Assembly (NCBI RefSeq): GCF_900102905.1 | Contig: NZ_FNFV01000002.1 | Coordinates: forward strand, 186,001-250,000 | Origin: Meinhardsimonia xiamenensis | Lineage (GTDB): Bacteria; Pseudomonadota; Alphaproteobacteria; Rhodobacterales; Rhodobacteraceae | Length of the DNA: 64,000 nucleotides | Direction of reading: 5' to 3' | Shown here: positions 8,617-16,164 of the stretch, piece after piece | Layout: the number at the start of each line of letters is the position of its first letter | Numbering within the stretch: position 1 is the first letter of the stretch | Program-made: the position numbers and the translations under genes | The notes under the pieces: model-generated | The model's database searches: none | Told to the model about the DNA's origin: nothing | The model's input: only the letters and a program-made list of their open reading frames with translations

Positions 8617-8670
8617 GCAGTTTCATGCAGATTTCCACCGCCGGCAAGGCCATTCTCTGCCTTGTCATTC

Positions 8671-8685
8671 GTTCACGAATTGTTC
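8671..8685 (+). promoter_or_regulatory. LexA (SOS) box of mmcB
   Basis: The sequence has GTTC at 8671-8674, seven bases, then GTTC at 8682-8685. This is exactly the alphaproteobacterial LexA site GTTC-N7-GTTC. It ends 11 bases before the mmcB start codon and would cover the -35/-10 interval (possible -35 TTGTCA at 8662-8667). Confidence 0.8.
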
Positions 8686-8696
8686 ATGCTTTGCGC

Positions 8697-9200
8697 ATGT
8701 CGATCACGCCTGCCTCGCCTGTGGATGCACCTGCCCTGCGCCCCGGCCAGCTTCTGGCGCGGGGCGTGTGCCGGCATCTCGTCTCGCACGGTTTTGCCTG
8801 CGTGGAGGAGATGGTGCCCGCGCCGGGACTGAGGGTGGATGTCATGGCTCTTGGGCCGAAAGGCGAGCTGTGGGTGGTGGAGTGCAAGTCGAGTCGCGCC
8901 GACTTTGCCGCCGACAACAAGTGGCAAGGGTATATGGAGTGGTGCGACCGCTACTTCTGGGCGGTGGATGCGGCGTTTCCCGTGGAGCTTCTGCCGGATG
9001 AGACCGGCCTCATCATCGCCGACGCCTATGATGCCGAGATCGTGCGTTTCGGTCCCGAATCGCGGCTTGCCGGGGCGCGCCGCAAGGCGCTCACCTTGAA
9101 ATTCGCCCGCCACGCCGCGCTGCGCCTGCAGGCCCTGCGCGACCCGCGGCCGAGCTTTCTGTCTTCGGCCGGGGACGAGCAGCTTACGAACGGCCTTTAG
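8697..9200 (+). CDS. mmcB: MmcB-family DNA repair putative endonuclease
   Basis: The 167-residue protein contains a restriction-endonuclease-like core: RVDVMALGPKGELWVVECKSS, with the D...ExK catalytic pattern, then DFAADNKWQGYMEWCDRYFWAVD. It matches the MmcB family, known in Caulobacter as a LexA-controlled gene for mitomycin C resistance. The start is placed at the ATG at 8697, after the SOS box. No Shine-Dalgarno sequence is visible there, so the message may be leaderless. An in-frame GTG at 8595 would place the SOS box inside the gene and is disfavoured. Its last 17 bases overlap the convergent DUF6324-like gene. Confidence 0.8.
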   Translation: MSITPASPVDAPALRPGQLLARGVCRHLVSHGFACVEEMVPAPGLRVDVMALGPKGELWVVECKSSRADFAADNKWQGYMEWCDRYFWAVDAAFPVELLPDETGLIIADAYDAEIVRFGPESRLAGARRKALTLKFARHAALRLQALRDPRPSFLSSAGDEQLTNGL

Positions 9201-9396
9201 CGCCCTTCTTGCTGGCCATCTTGCGCGCCCGCGCCGCGGCGGCGCGCAGCTCTTCGGCGATTTCCTCGGCTTCCTCGGGGTCGAAGTCCATCGGAATCTC
9301 GAAGCCCTCGCCCTCGACATAGATGCGCACCATGCCCTCGGTGGTGGGGCCTATCTGGAGATTCGCGGCGATGTCGGATTCGCTGTTGATGCCCAT
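9184..9396 (-). CDS. DUF6324-family small acidic protein
   Basis: This 70-residue protein starts MGINSESDIAANLQIG, has an acidic middle (MDFDPEEAEEIAEELRAA) and a basic tail (ARKMASKKGAKGRS). I recognise it as a short protein widely conserved in Rhodobacteraceae (DUF6324). Its function is unknown. The ATG at 9396 is preferred over an upstream in-frame ATG at 9426 because conservation as I know it begins at MGINS. Its 3' end overlaps mmcB tail to tail by 17 bases. Confidence 0.7.
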   Translation of the reverse strand: MGINSESDIAANLQIGPTTEGMVRIYVEGEGFEIPMDFDPEEAEEIAEELRAAAARARKMASKKGAKGRS

Positions 9397-9477
9397 GGCT
9401 GCCTTCCTTCTGCCGAGAACGGGCACCTATCGCGCCGCGCGGCGGCGGGCAAGGGGTGCGACATGCGCTCTCGCCCC

Positions 9478-9506
9478 TTGCAATCGGCCATGGCCGGGGG
9501 TATCTG
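9478..9506 (+). promoter_or_regulatory. Predicted promoter of tRNA-His
   Basis: TTGCAA at 9478-9483 and TATCTG at 9501-9506 have a 17-base spacer. Transcription would start a few bases before the tRNA at 9517. Confidence 0.5.
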
Positions 9507-9516
9507 CAGCGCGAGT

Positions 9517-9593
9517 GCCGCCTTAGCTCAGTTGGTTAGAGCACCAGATTGTGGATCTGGGGGTCCCCCGTTCGAGCCGGGGAGGCGGTACCA
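9517..9593 (+). tRNA. tRNA-His (anticodon GTG)
   Basis: The cloverleaf is complete. The acceptor stem is GCCGCCT with AGGCGGT, the D-arm is GCTCAGTTGGTTAGAGC, the anticodon stem is CCAGA/TCTGG around GTG at 9551-9553, the T-arm is CCCCG-TTCGAGC-CGGGG, and CCA is encoded at 9591-9593. The base before position 1 is T, not G, the discriminator is A73, and the first pair is G1-T72. The usual G-1:C73 identity pair of tRNA-His is therefore absent. Loss of this pair is known in many Alphaproteobacteria that carry a matching divergent histidyl-tRNA synthetase. Confidence 0.97.
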
Positions 9594-9599
9594 TCCCCC

Positions 9600-10040
9600 T
9601 CAGCGCACGACATAGACGGAGCAGGCGGCGTGGCGCACGATGCGCGCGGCGTTGCTGCCGAGCAGGAAATCGGCCGCCTTGGGCTTGTGCGAGCCGACCA
9701 CGATGAGATCGGCCCCCGACACCGCCGCCACCCGCAGAACCTCGCGGTAGACCGAGCCCGCCGCGACCACGCAAGCGACCTCTCTCGCACGCTCCTCGCC
9801 CAGAACCCTTGCCACATGGGCGTGCAGGCGATCGCGGGCGATGCCCACGGCCTTCTTCTCGTAATCGGGCGGAAAGAAGCTGGTGACTTCGCCAACACCC
9901 ATGTCCGGCACCACCGTGAGAACCTCGAGCGCCGCGCCCTCCCACTGGGCCTGGCGCGCGGCGGTCTCGAGCACGGGGTCGTCCTTGCCGTGGGTGGCAA
10001 TGTCCACGGCACAGAGAATGCGTGTGATCTTGCGGCTCAT
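9600..10040 (-). CDS. Universal stress protein coupled to a TRAP transporter
   Basis: This 146-residue protein has the UspA fold: an N-terminal strand ITRILCAVDIA and a C-terminal nucleotide-loop region DLIVVGSHKPKAADFLLGSNAARIV. Its ATG at 10040 overlaps the TRAP permease stop in an ATGA arrangement, so it is translated from the same message. Usp proteins at the end of TRAP operons are known (TeaD of the Halomonas ectoine transporter) and can adjust transport activity. A similar role is inferred here. Confidence 0.85.
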   Translation of the reverse strand: MSRKITRILCAVDIATHGKDDPVLETAARQAQWEGAALEVLTVVPDMGVGEVTSFFPPDYEKKAVGIARDRLHAHVARVLGEERAREVACVVAAGSVYREVLRVAAVSGADLIVVGSHKPKAADFLLGSNAARIVRHAACSVYVVR

Positions 10041-12646
10041 GCGAGCGCCTCCCCTGGTCTTGCGCGGCGGCTCTGGACGAGGGCAAGCCCTCCGAGCAGC
10101 AACAGCGCGGGAATGAAGACGAGCTCCTTCGGCAGTCCCTCGACGGGTTCGAGCGCGACCACGATGCGCACCGGCTCGTCTGCGTAGAAGTCGTAGTTCT
10201 TGAAGGTCTCGAAATAGGGCGTGCCGGGGAAGGGTTCGTCGAGCTTCACAAGCCCGTCCTCCACCAGAACGATGAGCCCGACGGCAGACAGCCGGTCCTC
10301 GCCCGATGCGCCTTCGGGGATGACCAGCACCACCTGGCTCTCGCGCATCTCGCCGGTGTCGAAGTCGGGGCCGGCGACCTTCAGGCGCAGCTCGGTTCCG
10401 GGCGCAAGCCGGCCGACCTCGGTGATGAACTCGGCCGGAGCAATCTCGCGCCAGGGCTCCTGGATCATGTTCATGAAGAAGCCGGGGCGCACGAGCGCGA
10501 AGGCGATGAGGATCAGCGCCGCGCTCTCCCACATGCGCGAGCGGGTCAGGAACCAGCCCATCGTGCCGGCGGTGAAGACCAGGATGGCGATGGTGGAGAT
10601 GACAAAGACGATGACGCCCTGCCACCACGTGACGTCGATCAGCAGAAGGTCGGTGTTGAAGATGAAGACGAAGGGCAGCACCACCGTGCGCAGCGAGTAG
10701 AAGAAGGCCGTAAAGCCGGTGCGGATCGCGTCACCCCCCGACACGGCCGCCGCGGCGAAGCTCGCGAGCCCCACGGGCGGTGTCACATCGGCCATGATGC
10801 CGAAGTAGAAGACGAAGAGATGCACCGCGATCAGCGGCACGATCAGCCCGTGATTGGCGCCAAGCTCCACCACCACGCCGGCCATCAGCGAGGAGACGAC
10901 GATGTAGTTGGCCGTCGTCGGCAGCCCCATGCCGAGGACGAGCGACAGGAGCGCCACAAAGAGCAGCATCAGGATCAGGCTGCCGCCCGAGAGGAACTCC
11001 ACGAGATCGGCCATCACCTGCCCCACGCCGGTGAGCGTCACCGTGCCCACGATCACGCCCGCCGTGGCGGTGGCAAGGCCGATGCCGATCATGTTGCGCG
11101 CGCCGTCGATCATGCCCTGCACGAAGTCGCCCAGCCCTTCGCGGAAGGCATTGGCGGTGCGATTCTCGCCCCGGAAGATCGCCTTGAGCGGCTTTTGCGT
11201 GAGCAGGATGAAGAACAGGAGGAACGTCGCCCAGAAGGCCGAGAGGCCCGGCGACTTCTGCTCGATCATCAGGAAGTAGACGAGCACGACGATGGGCAGG
11301 AGGAAGTAGAGCCCGGTCTTGTAGATGCGCCCCACGTCGGGCAGCTCCACCTGCTCGGCGTTGGGGTCGTCGGGCTCGAGATCGGGCTCCTGCGCGGCAA
11401 GCCAGAGAAGCGCGAGATAGGCAAGGCCGGTCAGCACCGCGAGGAGCCACCCCGCCCCCTCGGGCACCAGCGCCACGATCCAGCGCACCGGATACTGCAC
11501 GCCGTAGCACAGAAGCGCAAAACCCGCGAAGAAAAGCGCCATGCCCCCGATGGTGCGGCCGAGGTTGACGACCTTGTCGCCGATGGTGGGCATGTTGTTC
11601 TGCACCGCCTCGAGATGGACGATGTAGACCAGCGCAATGTAGCTGATCACCGCCGGCAGGAAGGCATGCTTGATCACCTCGACGTAGGAGATGCCGACAT
11701 ATTCCACCATCAGGAAGGCGGCCGCGCCCATGACGGGTGGCATGATCTGGCCGTTGACCGAGGAGGCCACCTCGACCGCGCCGGCCTTTTCGGGCGTGAA
11801 GCCCACCCGCTTCATCAGCGGGATGGTGAAGGTGCCGGTGGTCACCACATTGGCGATCGAGGAGCCGGAGATGAGCCCCGTGGCGGCCGAGCCGACGACC
11901 GCGGCCTTCGCAGGGCCCCCGCGCAGCGCGCCGAGCGCGCCGAAGGCCATCTTGATGAAGTAGTTGCCCGCGCCCGCCTTCTCGAGCAGCGCGCCGAAGA
12001 GCACGAAGAGGAAGACAAACTTGGTGGAGACGCCAAGCGCGATGCCGAACACACCCTCGGAGGTGATCCACATGTGGCTCATCGCCTTCTGCAGGCTCGC
12101 CCCCTTCCAGCGGATGACTTCGGGCACCCAGCTCGACGAGCCGAAGAAGACATAGAGCAGAAAGATCGTCGCGATGATCGCCATGGCCGGGCCGAGGGCG
12201 CGCCGCGCGGCCTCGAAGAGCAGGATAAGCCCGACGAGCGCCACCCACTTGTCGGTGTTGTCGGCAAGTCCGCCGGCATTCACGATCTTCTCGTAGAAGA
12301 TGTAGCCGTAGAGCGCGATGAAGGCGCCCGCGATGGCCATGATCCAGTCCTGGATGGGGATGTAGTGGCGCGGGCTGGACTTCGCCGCCGGATAGGCGAG
12401 AAAGGCCAAGAAGATGGCGAAGGCCAGATGGATCTGGCGGGAGTTGTTGATGATGTCGCCGGGCAGCAGCAGGTTCGAGACCGGCGAGGCGAGAAGCACC
12501 TGAAAGGCCGACCAGACGAAAGCCACCGTGGCCATGAACAGCGCGACCGCGCCGCCGGGGTTGCGACCGCCCGCGTCAGTGGCCGCGACAAGCTCCTGCA
12601 GCTCGCTTTCAGAAAGCGGCCGGCCTCTTTCGCCTGTCTCTGTCAT
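10037..12646 (-). CDS. TRAP transporter permease, fused 4TM/12TM subunits (TAXI type)
   Basis: The 869-residue protein carries a small 4-helix DctQ-like part (about residues 25-200) fused to a large DctM-like part with the motifs GAGNYFIKMAFGALGALRGG, VNGQIMPPVMGAAAFLM and GLPTTANYIVV. A C-terminal extension resembles DUF3394, with a soluble segment around PGTELRLKVAGPDFDTGEM before a last helix. Such fusions work with TAXI binding proteins to import organic acids or amino acids using an ion gradient. The ATG at 12646 has GGAG upstream. A strong hairpin lies in the 147-base gap after the binding-protein gene. Confidence 0.93.
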   Translation of the reverse strand: MTETGERGRPLSESELQELVAATDAGGRNPGGAVALFMATVAFVWSAFQVLLASPVSNLLLPGDIINNSRQIHLAFAIFLAFLAYPAAKSSPRHYIPIQDWIMAIAGAFIALYGYIFYEKIVNAGGLADNTDKWVALVGLILLFEAARRALGPAMAIIATIFLLYVFFGSSSWVPEVIRWKGASLQKAMSHMWITSEGVFGIALGVSTKFVFLFVLFGALLEKAGAGNYFIKMAFGALGALRGGPAKAAVVGSAATGLISGSSIANVVTTGTFTIPLMKRVGFTPEKAGAVEVASSVNGQIMPPVMGAAAFLMVEYVGISYVEVIKHAFLPAVISYIALVYIVHLEAVQNNMPTIGDKVVNLGRTIGGMALFFAGFALLCYGVQYPVRWIVALVPEGAGWLLAVLTGLAYLALLWLAAQEPDLEPDDPNAEQVELPDVGRIYKTGLYFLLPIVVLVYFLMIEQKSPGLSAFWATFLLFFILLTQKPLKAIFRGENRTANAFREGLGDFVQGMIDGARNMIGIGLATATAGVIVGTVTLTGVGQVMADLVEFLSGGSLILMLLFVALLSLVLGMGLPTTANYIVVSSLMAGVVVELGANHGLIVPLIAVHLFVFYFGIMADVTPPVGLASFAAAAVSGGDAIRTGFTAFFYSLRTVVLPFVFIFNTDLLLIDVTWWQGVIVFVISTIAILVFTAGTMGWFLTRSRMWESAALILIAFALVRPGFFMNMIQEPWREIAPAEFITEVGRLAPGTELRLKVAGPDFDTGEMRESQVVLVIPEGASGEDRLSAVGLIVLVEDGLVKLDEPFPGTPYFETFKNYDFYADEPVRIVVALEPVEGLPKELVFIPALLLLGGLALVQSRRARPGEALA

Positions 12647-12744
12647 CGCTCTCGCTCCATCCCTGTCTTCGGCGCCGAGCCGGAGCCTCATCGGCGCATC
12701 GCCCGGCGCGGCGTTTCTTGGTCTCGTGCCCCTGCGCGGGCTGT

Positions 12745-12770
12745 GCCGCGGCCGGCTTTCCGGCCGCGGC
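12745..12770 (-). repeat. Intercistronic hairpin between TAXI binding-protein and permease genes
   Basis: GCCGCGGCCGG (12745-12755) and CCGGCCGCGGC (12760-12770) form an 11-bp perfect stem with a 4-base loop. There is no U-run. It lies 24 bases after the binding-protein stop, where it could protect the upstream message from 3' decay and leave the permease less expressed. Confidence 0.6.
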
Positions 12771-12793
12771 GAGGTCGTCACCGACTGGACAGA

Positions 12794-13762
12794 TCACTCC
12801 ATCCAGCCACGCTCCTTGTAATATTTCACGGCGCCGGGATGCAGCGGTGCCGAAAGGCTCGCCGAAATCATTTCCTTCGGGTCGAGATTGGCGAAGGCCG
12901 GGTGCAGGTTCTTGAAGTCATCGAAATTGTCGAAGACCGACTTCACCAGCCAGTAGACGGCGTCTTCGCTGACATCGGCGCTGGTCACGACCGTCGCGCG
13001 CACGCCGAAGGTCTTCACCGGGTCCGGGTTGCCCCGGTACATGCCGCCCGGAATCACCGCATGGGAGTAGAAGGGGTTCTCGGCGACCAGCTTGTCGACG
13101 GCCGGGCCGCTCACCTCCACGATGACCGCGTCACATGAGGTGGTGGCCTCCTGAATCGAGCCGGAGGGATGGCCGACGGTGTAGACCATGGCGTCGATCT
13201 GGTTGTCGCACAGCGCGGCCGACTGCTCGGCGGCCTTGAGCTCGGTCGCGAGCGCGAAGTCGTCGATGGTCCAGCCCATCGCCTCCATCAGCACTTCCAT
13301 CGTGCCGCGCTGACCGGAACCGGGGTTGCCGATGTTCACGCGTTTGCCCTTCAGATCATTGAAATGCTTGATGCCGGCATCGGCGCGCGCCACCACGGTA
13401 AAGGGTTCGGGATGTACCGAGAACACCGCGCGCAGCTTCTCGAAGGGGCCCTGATCGGCGAATTTCGAGGTGCCGTGGTAGGCGTGATACTGCCAGTCGG
13501 ATTGGGCCACGCCGAACTCGAGCTCGCCGGCGCGGATCGTGTTGATGTTGTAGATCGAGCCGCCCGTGGACTCGACCGAGCAGCGGATGCCCGATTCCTT
13601 GCGGTTCTTGTTCATCAGCCGGCAGATCGCGCCGCCGGTGGGGTAGTACACGCCGGTCACCCCGCCGGTGCCGATGGTGACGAACTCCTCGGCCGTGACC
13701 GCGGGCGCCGCCACGAGCGCTGCCGCGATGGCGGCGCCGGCCAGCTTGAGTTTCATGAACAT
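12794..13762 (-). CDS. TAXI-family TRAP solute-binding protein
   Basis: The 322-residue protein begins with a signal peptide ([20 protein letters not shown], cleavage probably after VTA). The TAXI hallmark follows: [20 protein letters not shown] and later [13 protein letters not shown] and [22 protein letters not shown]. It binds ligand in the periplasm and delivers it to the fused permease. Family ligands include glutamate, glutamine and related acids; the ligand here cannot be read. GGGAG precedes the ATG at 13762. A second ATG two codons later is also possible. Confidence 0.92.
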   Translation of the reverse strand: MFMKLKLAGAAIAAALVAAPAVTAEEFVTIGTGGVTGVYYPTGGAICRLMNKNRKESGIRCSVESTGGSIYNINTIRAGELEFGVAQSDWQYHAYHGTSKFADQGPFEKLRAVFSVHPEPFTVVARADAGIKHFNDLKGKRVNIGNPGSGQRGTMEVLMEAMGWTIDDFALATELKAAEQSAALCDNQIDAMVYTVGHPSGSIQEATTSCDAVIVEVSGPAVDKLVAENPFYSHAVIPGGMYRGNPDPVKTFGVRATVVTSADVSEDAVYWLVKSVFDNFDDFKNLHPAFANLDPKEMISASLSAPLHPGAVKYYKERGWME

Positions 13763-13820
13763 TGCAATCTCTCCCTCTCTTGCAGATGTCGTATGGTTCT
13801 TCCTGTTGTTTGGCCGGGGT

Positions 13821-14696
13821 TCAACCCGGCCAGAATTCGCCGAGGCCGCGATTGCGTTGCTCGACCTGGCGAATGCGTTCGCTCGGATCGGCCTCCGAGC
13901 GGGCCACCAGCATGGCGATGATGGTCTCGATCAGCACCACGGTGGCCGCATATGACGAAAAGAACTGCGGGCTCTCGGTGGGCACCAGAAAATGCACGTT
14001 TGCGTGCGGAATGGCCGGGCACGCATGGCTGTCGGTAATCAGGATCACCTGCGCCCCGTCGCTGCGTGCCATCTCGCAGGCGACGACGGCGCGTCGGGCG
14101 TAGGGTGTCTTGGTGACGACGAGAAGCGCGTCCTCGGCGCCAAGGTCGGCCAGTGCCGCGCCAAGCGAGGCGCCCATGCGGCCCGCGAGCGTCCAGTTCG
14201 GGGCGATGTAATTGGCCAGATAGGCCATGTACTCAACCACCCCCGTCGAGGAAAAGGCGCCGAACAGCACGACATTCCGGGCCGCGTGCAGCAAGTCCAC
14301 CGCCTGGGTGAGGCGCCTGCGGTCGGTATTGTGCTCGAGCTCGGCAATGTTGCGAATGCAGGCGGCCGCCTGCCGCTCCAGCATCGACACCGGCCCGCCC
14401 CCGGCCCGCGCCTCGGCGCGCAGAAGTCCTGCGCGCTCGGAGAAGGAAAGTGCGCGGTTGCCCACCGCACGGCGCGACAGCTCGCGCATCTCCTCGTAGC
14501 TGGAAAACCCGAGCGCGCGCGCCAGCCGCGAGAATGTTGCCGGGGATACGCCGCTTGCTGCCGAGAGCGAGCGCAAGGAGCGTGTGGCCACGTCAAGCGG
14601 GTGTTCGGCCACGTAGTCGGCCGCCACCTTCAGCCTGTCGCTGAGTTCGGCGTACTGGCTCGCGATCTTGTCGCGGATGGTGTCGTGTTCCGCCAC
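13821..14696 (-). CDS. RpiR/MurR-family transcription regulator with SIS domain
   Basis: The 291-residue protein has an N-terminal RpiR helix-turn-helix (about residues 1-77; [25 protein letters not shown]) and a C-terminal SIS sugar-phosphate or effector domain (about 125-265; [17 protein letters not shown] and [18 protein letters not shown]). It starts with GTG at 14696, with GGGAGG upstream. It is adjacent to the TAXI operon on the same strand and divergent from the aminotransferase. A perfect palindrome sits in the shared promoter region. Control of both directions is inferred. Confidence 0.9.
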   Translation of the reverse strand: MAEHDTIRDKIASQYAELSDRLKVAADYVAEHPLDVATRSLRSLSAASGVSPATFSRLARALGFSSYEEMRELSRRAVGNRALSFSERAGLLRAEARAGGGPVSMLERQAAACIRNIAELEHNTDRRRLTQAVDLLHAARNVVLFGAFSSTGVVEYMAYLANYIAPNWTLAGRMGASLGAALADLGAEDALLVVTKTPYARRAVVACEMARSDGAQVILITDSHACPAIPHANVHFLVPTESPQFFSSYAATVVLIETIIAMLVARSEADPSERIRQVEQRNRGLGEFWPG

Positions 14697-14717
14697 GCCT
14701 TTCCTCCCGATCCGGGC

Positions 14718-14746
14718 AATTGTTCAGACGTTTTAATTCTTGTCAA
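14718..14746 (-). promoter_or_regulatory. Predicted promoter of the RpiR regulator gene
   Basis: On the minus strand, TTGACA (14746-14741) is followed by 17 bases and ACAATT (14723-14718). The -35 box is a perfect consensus. The palindromic operator lies just upstream of it. Confidence 0.5.
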
Positions 14747-14751
14747 CAAGC

Positions 14752-14765
14752 GAAACATATGTTTC
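14752..14765. promoter_or_regulatory. Palindromic operator GAAACATATGTTTC, candidate RpiR site
   Basis: This is a perfect 14-bp palindrome in an A+T-rich patch. It lies 56 bases before the regulator's GTG and 41 bases before the aminotransferase ATG. Its position between divergent starts suggests an operator for the RpiR protein. Confidence 0.55.
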
Positions 14766-14805
14766 ACAAGTTGCGTGCTGCCGCCTGCGCCGAGGATCGC
14801 GCTCG

Positions 14806-16131
14806 ATGTCCCACATCTTTCCCCGTCACACCAAGGCCCTGCCACCCGTCGCCGTCGCAGGCGAGGGCTGCTATCTGATCGACGCCGAGGGCAGGCGCTA
14901 TTTCGACGGCTCGGGCGGTGCGGCCGTTTCCTGTCTCGGCCATGGCGACACGGATGTGATCGCCGCGATCAAGGCGCAGGTCGAGCGGCTCGCCTTCGCG
15001 CACACGGGCTTCTTCACTTCGGAACCGGCGGAGGCGCTGGCCGACAAGCTGATCGCCCATGCGCCGGGCGATCTCGACCGGGTCTATCTCGTCTCCGGCG
15101 GGTCGGAGGCCATGGAGGCGGCGCTCAAGCTTGCGCGCCAGTATTTCCTCGAGATCGGCGAGCCTCAGCGGCGCCACTTCATCGCCCGCCGCCAGAGCTA
15201 TCACGGCAACACCTTGGGCGCGCTCGCCACCGGCGGCAACGAATGGCGCCGTGCCCAGTTTGCGCCGATGCTCATCGATGTCGCCCATGTCTCGCCTTGT
15301 TACCCCTACCGGGGCAAGGAGCCGGGCGAGAGCGATGCGGCCTATGCCGACCGACTCGCGGCCGAGCTCGAGGCGGAGATCGAGCGGCTCGGCCCCGAGA
15401 CGGTGATCGCCTTCGTCGCCGAGCCGGTGGTGGGGGCGACGGCAGGGGCGGTGGTGCCGGTGCCGGGCTATTTCCGGCGCATCCGCGAAATCTGCAACCG
15501 GCACGGGATTCTCCTCATCCTCGACGAGGTGATGTGCGGGATGGGGCGGACGGGCACGCTGTTTGCCTGCGAGCAGGAAGGGGTCACGCCCGACATCACC
15601 GCCGTCGCCAAGGGGCTTGGCGGCGGCTATCAGCCGATCGGGGCGATGCTGTGCACCCGCGCCATCTACGAGGCGATCGCGGCGGGCTCGGGCTTCTTCC
15701 AGCACGGCCACACCTACATGGGCCACCCGGTTGCCGCGGCGGCCGGGCTTGCCGTGCTCACCAAGCTCACCGATGGCGGGCTCGTGGCGCGCGCGGCGGA
15801 GATGGGCGCGCGCTTCGGGGCCGCGCTCGAGGAGGCGTTCGGAGAACACCCGCATGTGGGCGAGGTGCGCGGCCGCGGGCTCTTCCGGGCCCTTGAGCTT
15901 GTCGCCGACCGCGAGACGAAAGCGCCCTTCGAGCCGGGCCTTGGCCTTGCCGCCCGGATCAAGCGGGAGGCCTTCGCGCGTGGGCTGATTTGTTATCCCA
16001 TGTCGGGCACGATCGACGGGCGGCGGGGGGATCATGTGCTTCTCGCTCCCCCCTTCATCATCACCGAGGAGCAGATCGGCGAGGTCATCGGCAAACTCGC
16101 GGACGCGCTGGAGGCAAGCCTTCCGCATTAG
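14806..16131 (+). CDS. Class III aminotransferase, substrate unknown
   Basis: The 441-residue PLP enzyme has the class III signature: SGGSEAMEAALKLARQY, then FVAEPVVGATAGAVVP, LILDEVMCGMGRTG and the PLP-lysine segment AVAKGLGGGYQPIG. It transfers an amino group between an amino compound (often an omega-amine, taurine or beta-alanine type) and a keto acid. Sequence alone does not fix the substrate. It is divergent from the RpiR/TRAP operon and followed after 33 bases, with a good ribosome site, by the glutamate-synthase-like gene. This suggests one catabolic unit for the imported compound. Confidence 0.88.
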   Translation: MSHIFPRHTKALPPVAVAGEGCYLIDAEGRRYFDGSGGAAVSCLGHGDTDVIAAIKAQVERLAFAHTGFFTSEPAEALADKLIAHAPGDLDRVYLVSGGSEAMEAALKLARQYFLEIGEPQRRHFIARRQSYHGNTLGALATGGNEWRRAQFAPMLIDVAHVSPCYPYRGKEPGESDAAYADRLAAELEAEIERLGPETVIAFVAEPVVGATAGAVVPVPGYFRRIREICNRHGILLILDEVMCGMGRTGTLFACEQEGVTPDITAVAKGLGGGYQPIGAMLCTRAIYEAIAAGSGFFQHGHTYMGHPVAAAAGLAVLTKLTDGGLVARAAEMGARFGAALEEAFGEHPHVGEVRGRGLFRALELVADRETKAPFEPGLGLAARIKREAFARGLICYPMSGTIDGRRGDHVLLAPPFIITEEQIGEVIGKLADALEASLPH

Positions 16132-16164
16132 ATCCGGCGCCATACAGAGAGGAGAACAGAGCGC

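Noticed and set aside
8595-8696. N-terminal extension of MmcB from a GTG at 8595
   Set aside because: It would place the SOS box and the 6S promoter edge inside coding sequence, and the extra 34 residues have no family counterpart that I know.
10820-13138. Very long plus-strand open frame opposite the TRAP and TAXI genes
   Set aside because: It is antisense to well-supported genes, has low-complexity His/Arg/Glu/Ala composition typical of shadow frames in G+C-rich DNA and matches no family. The same holds for 398-2362, 43072-45885 and 55254-57455.
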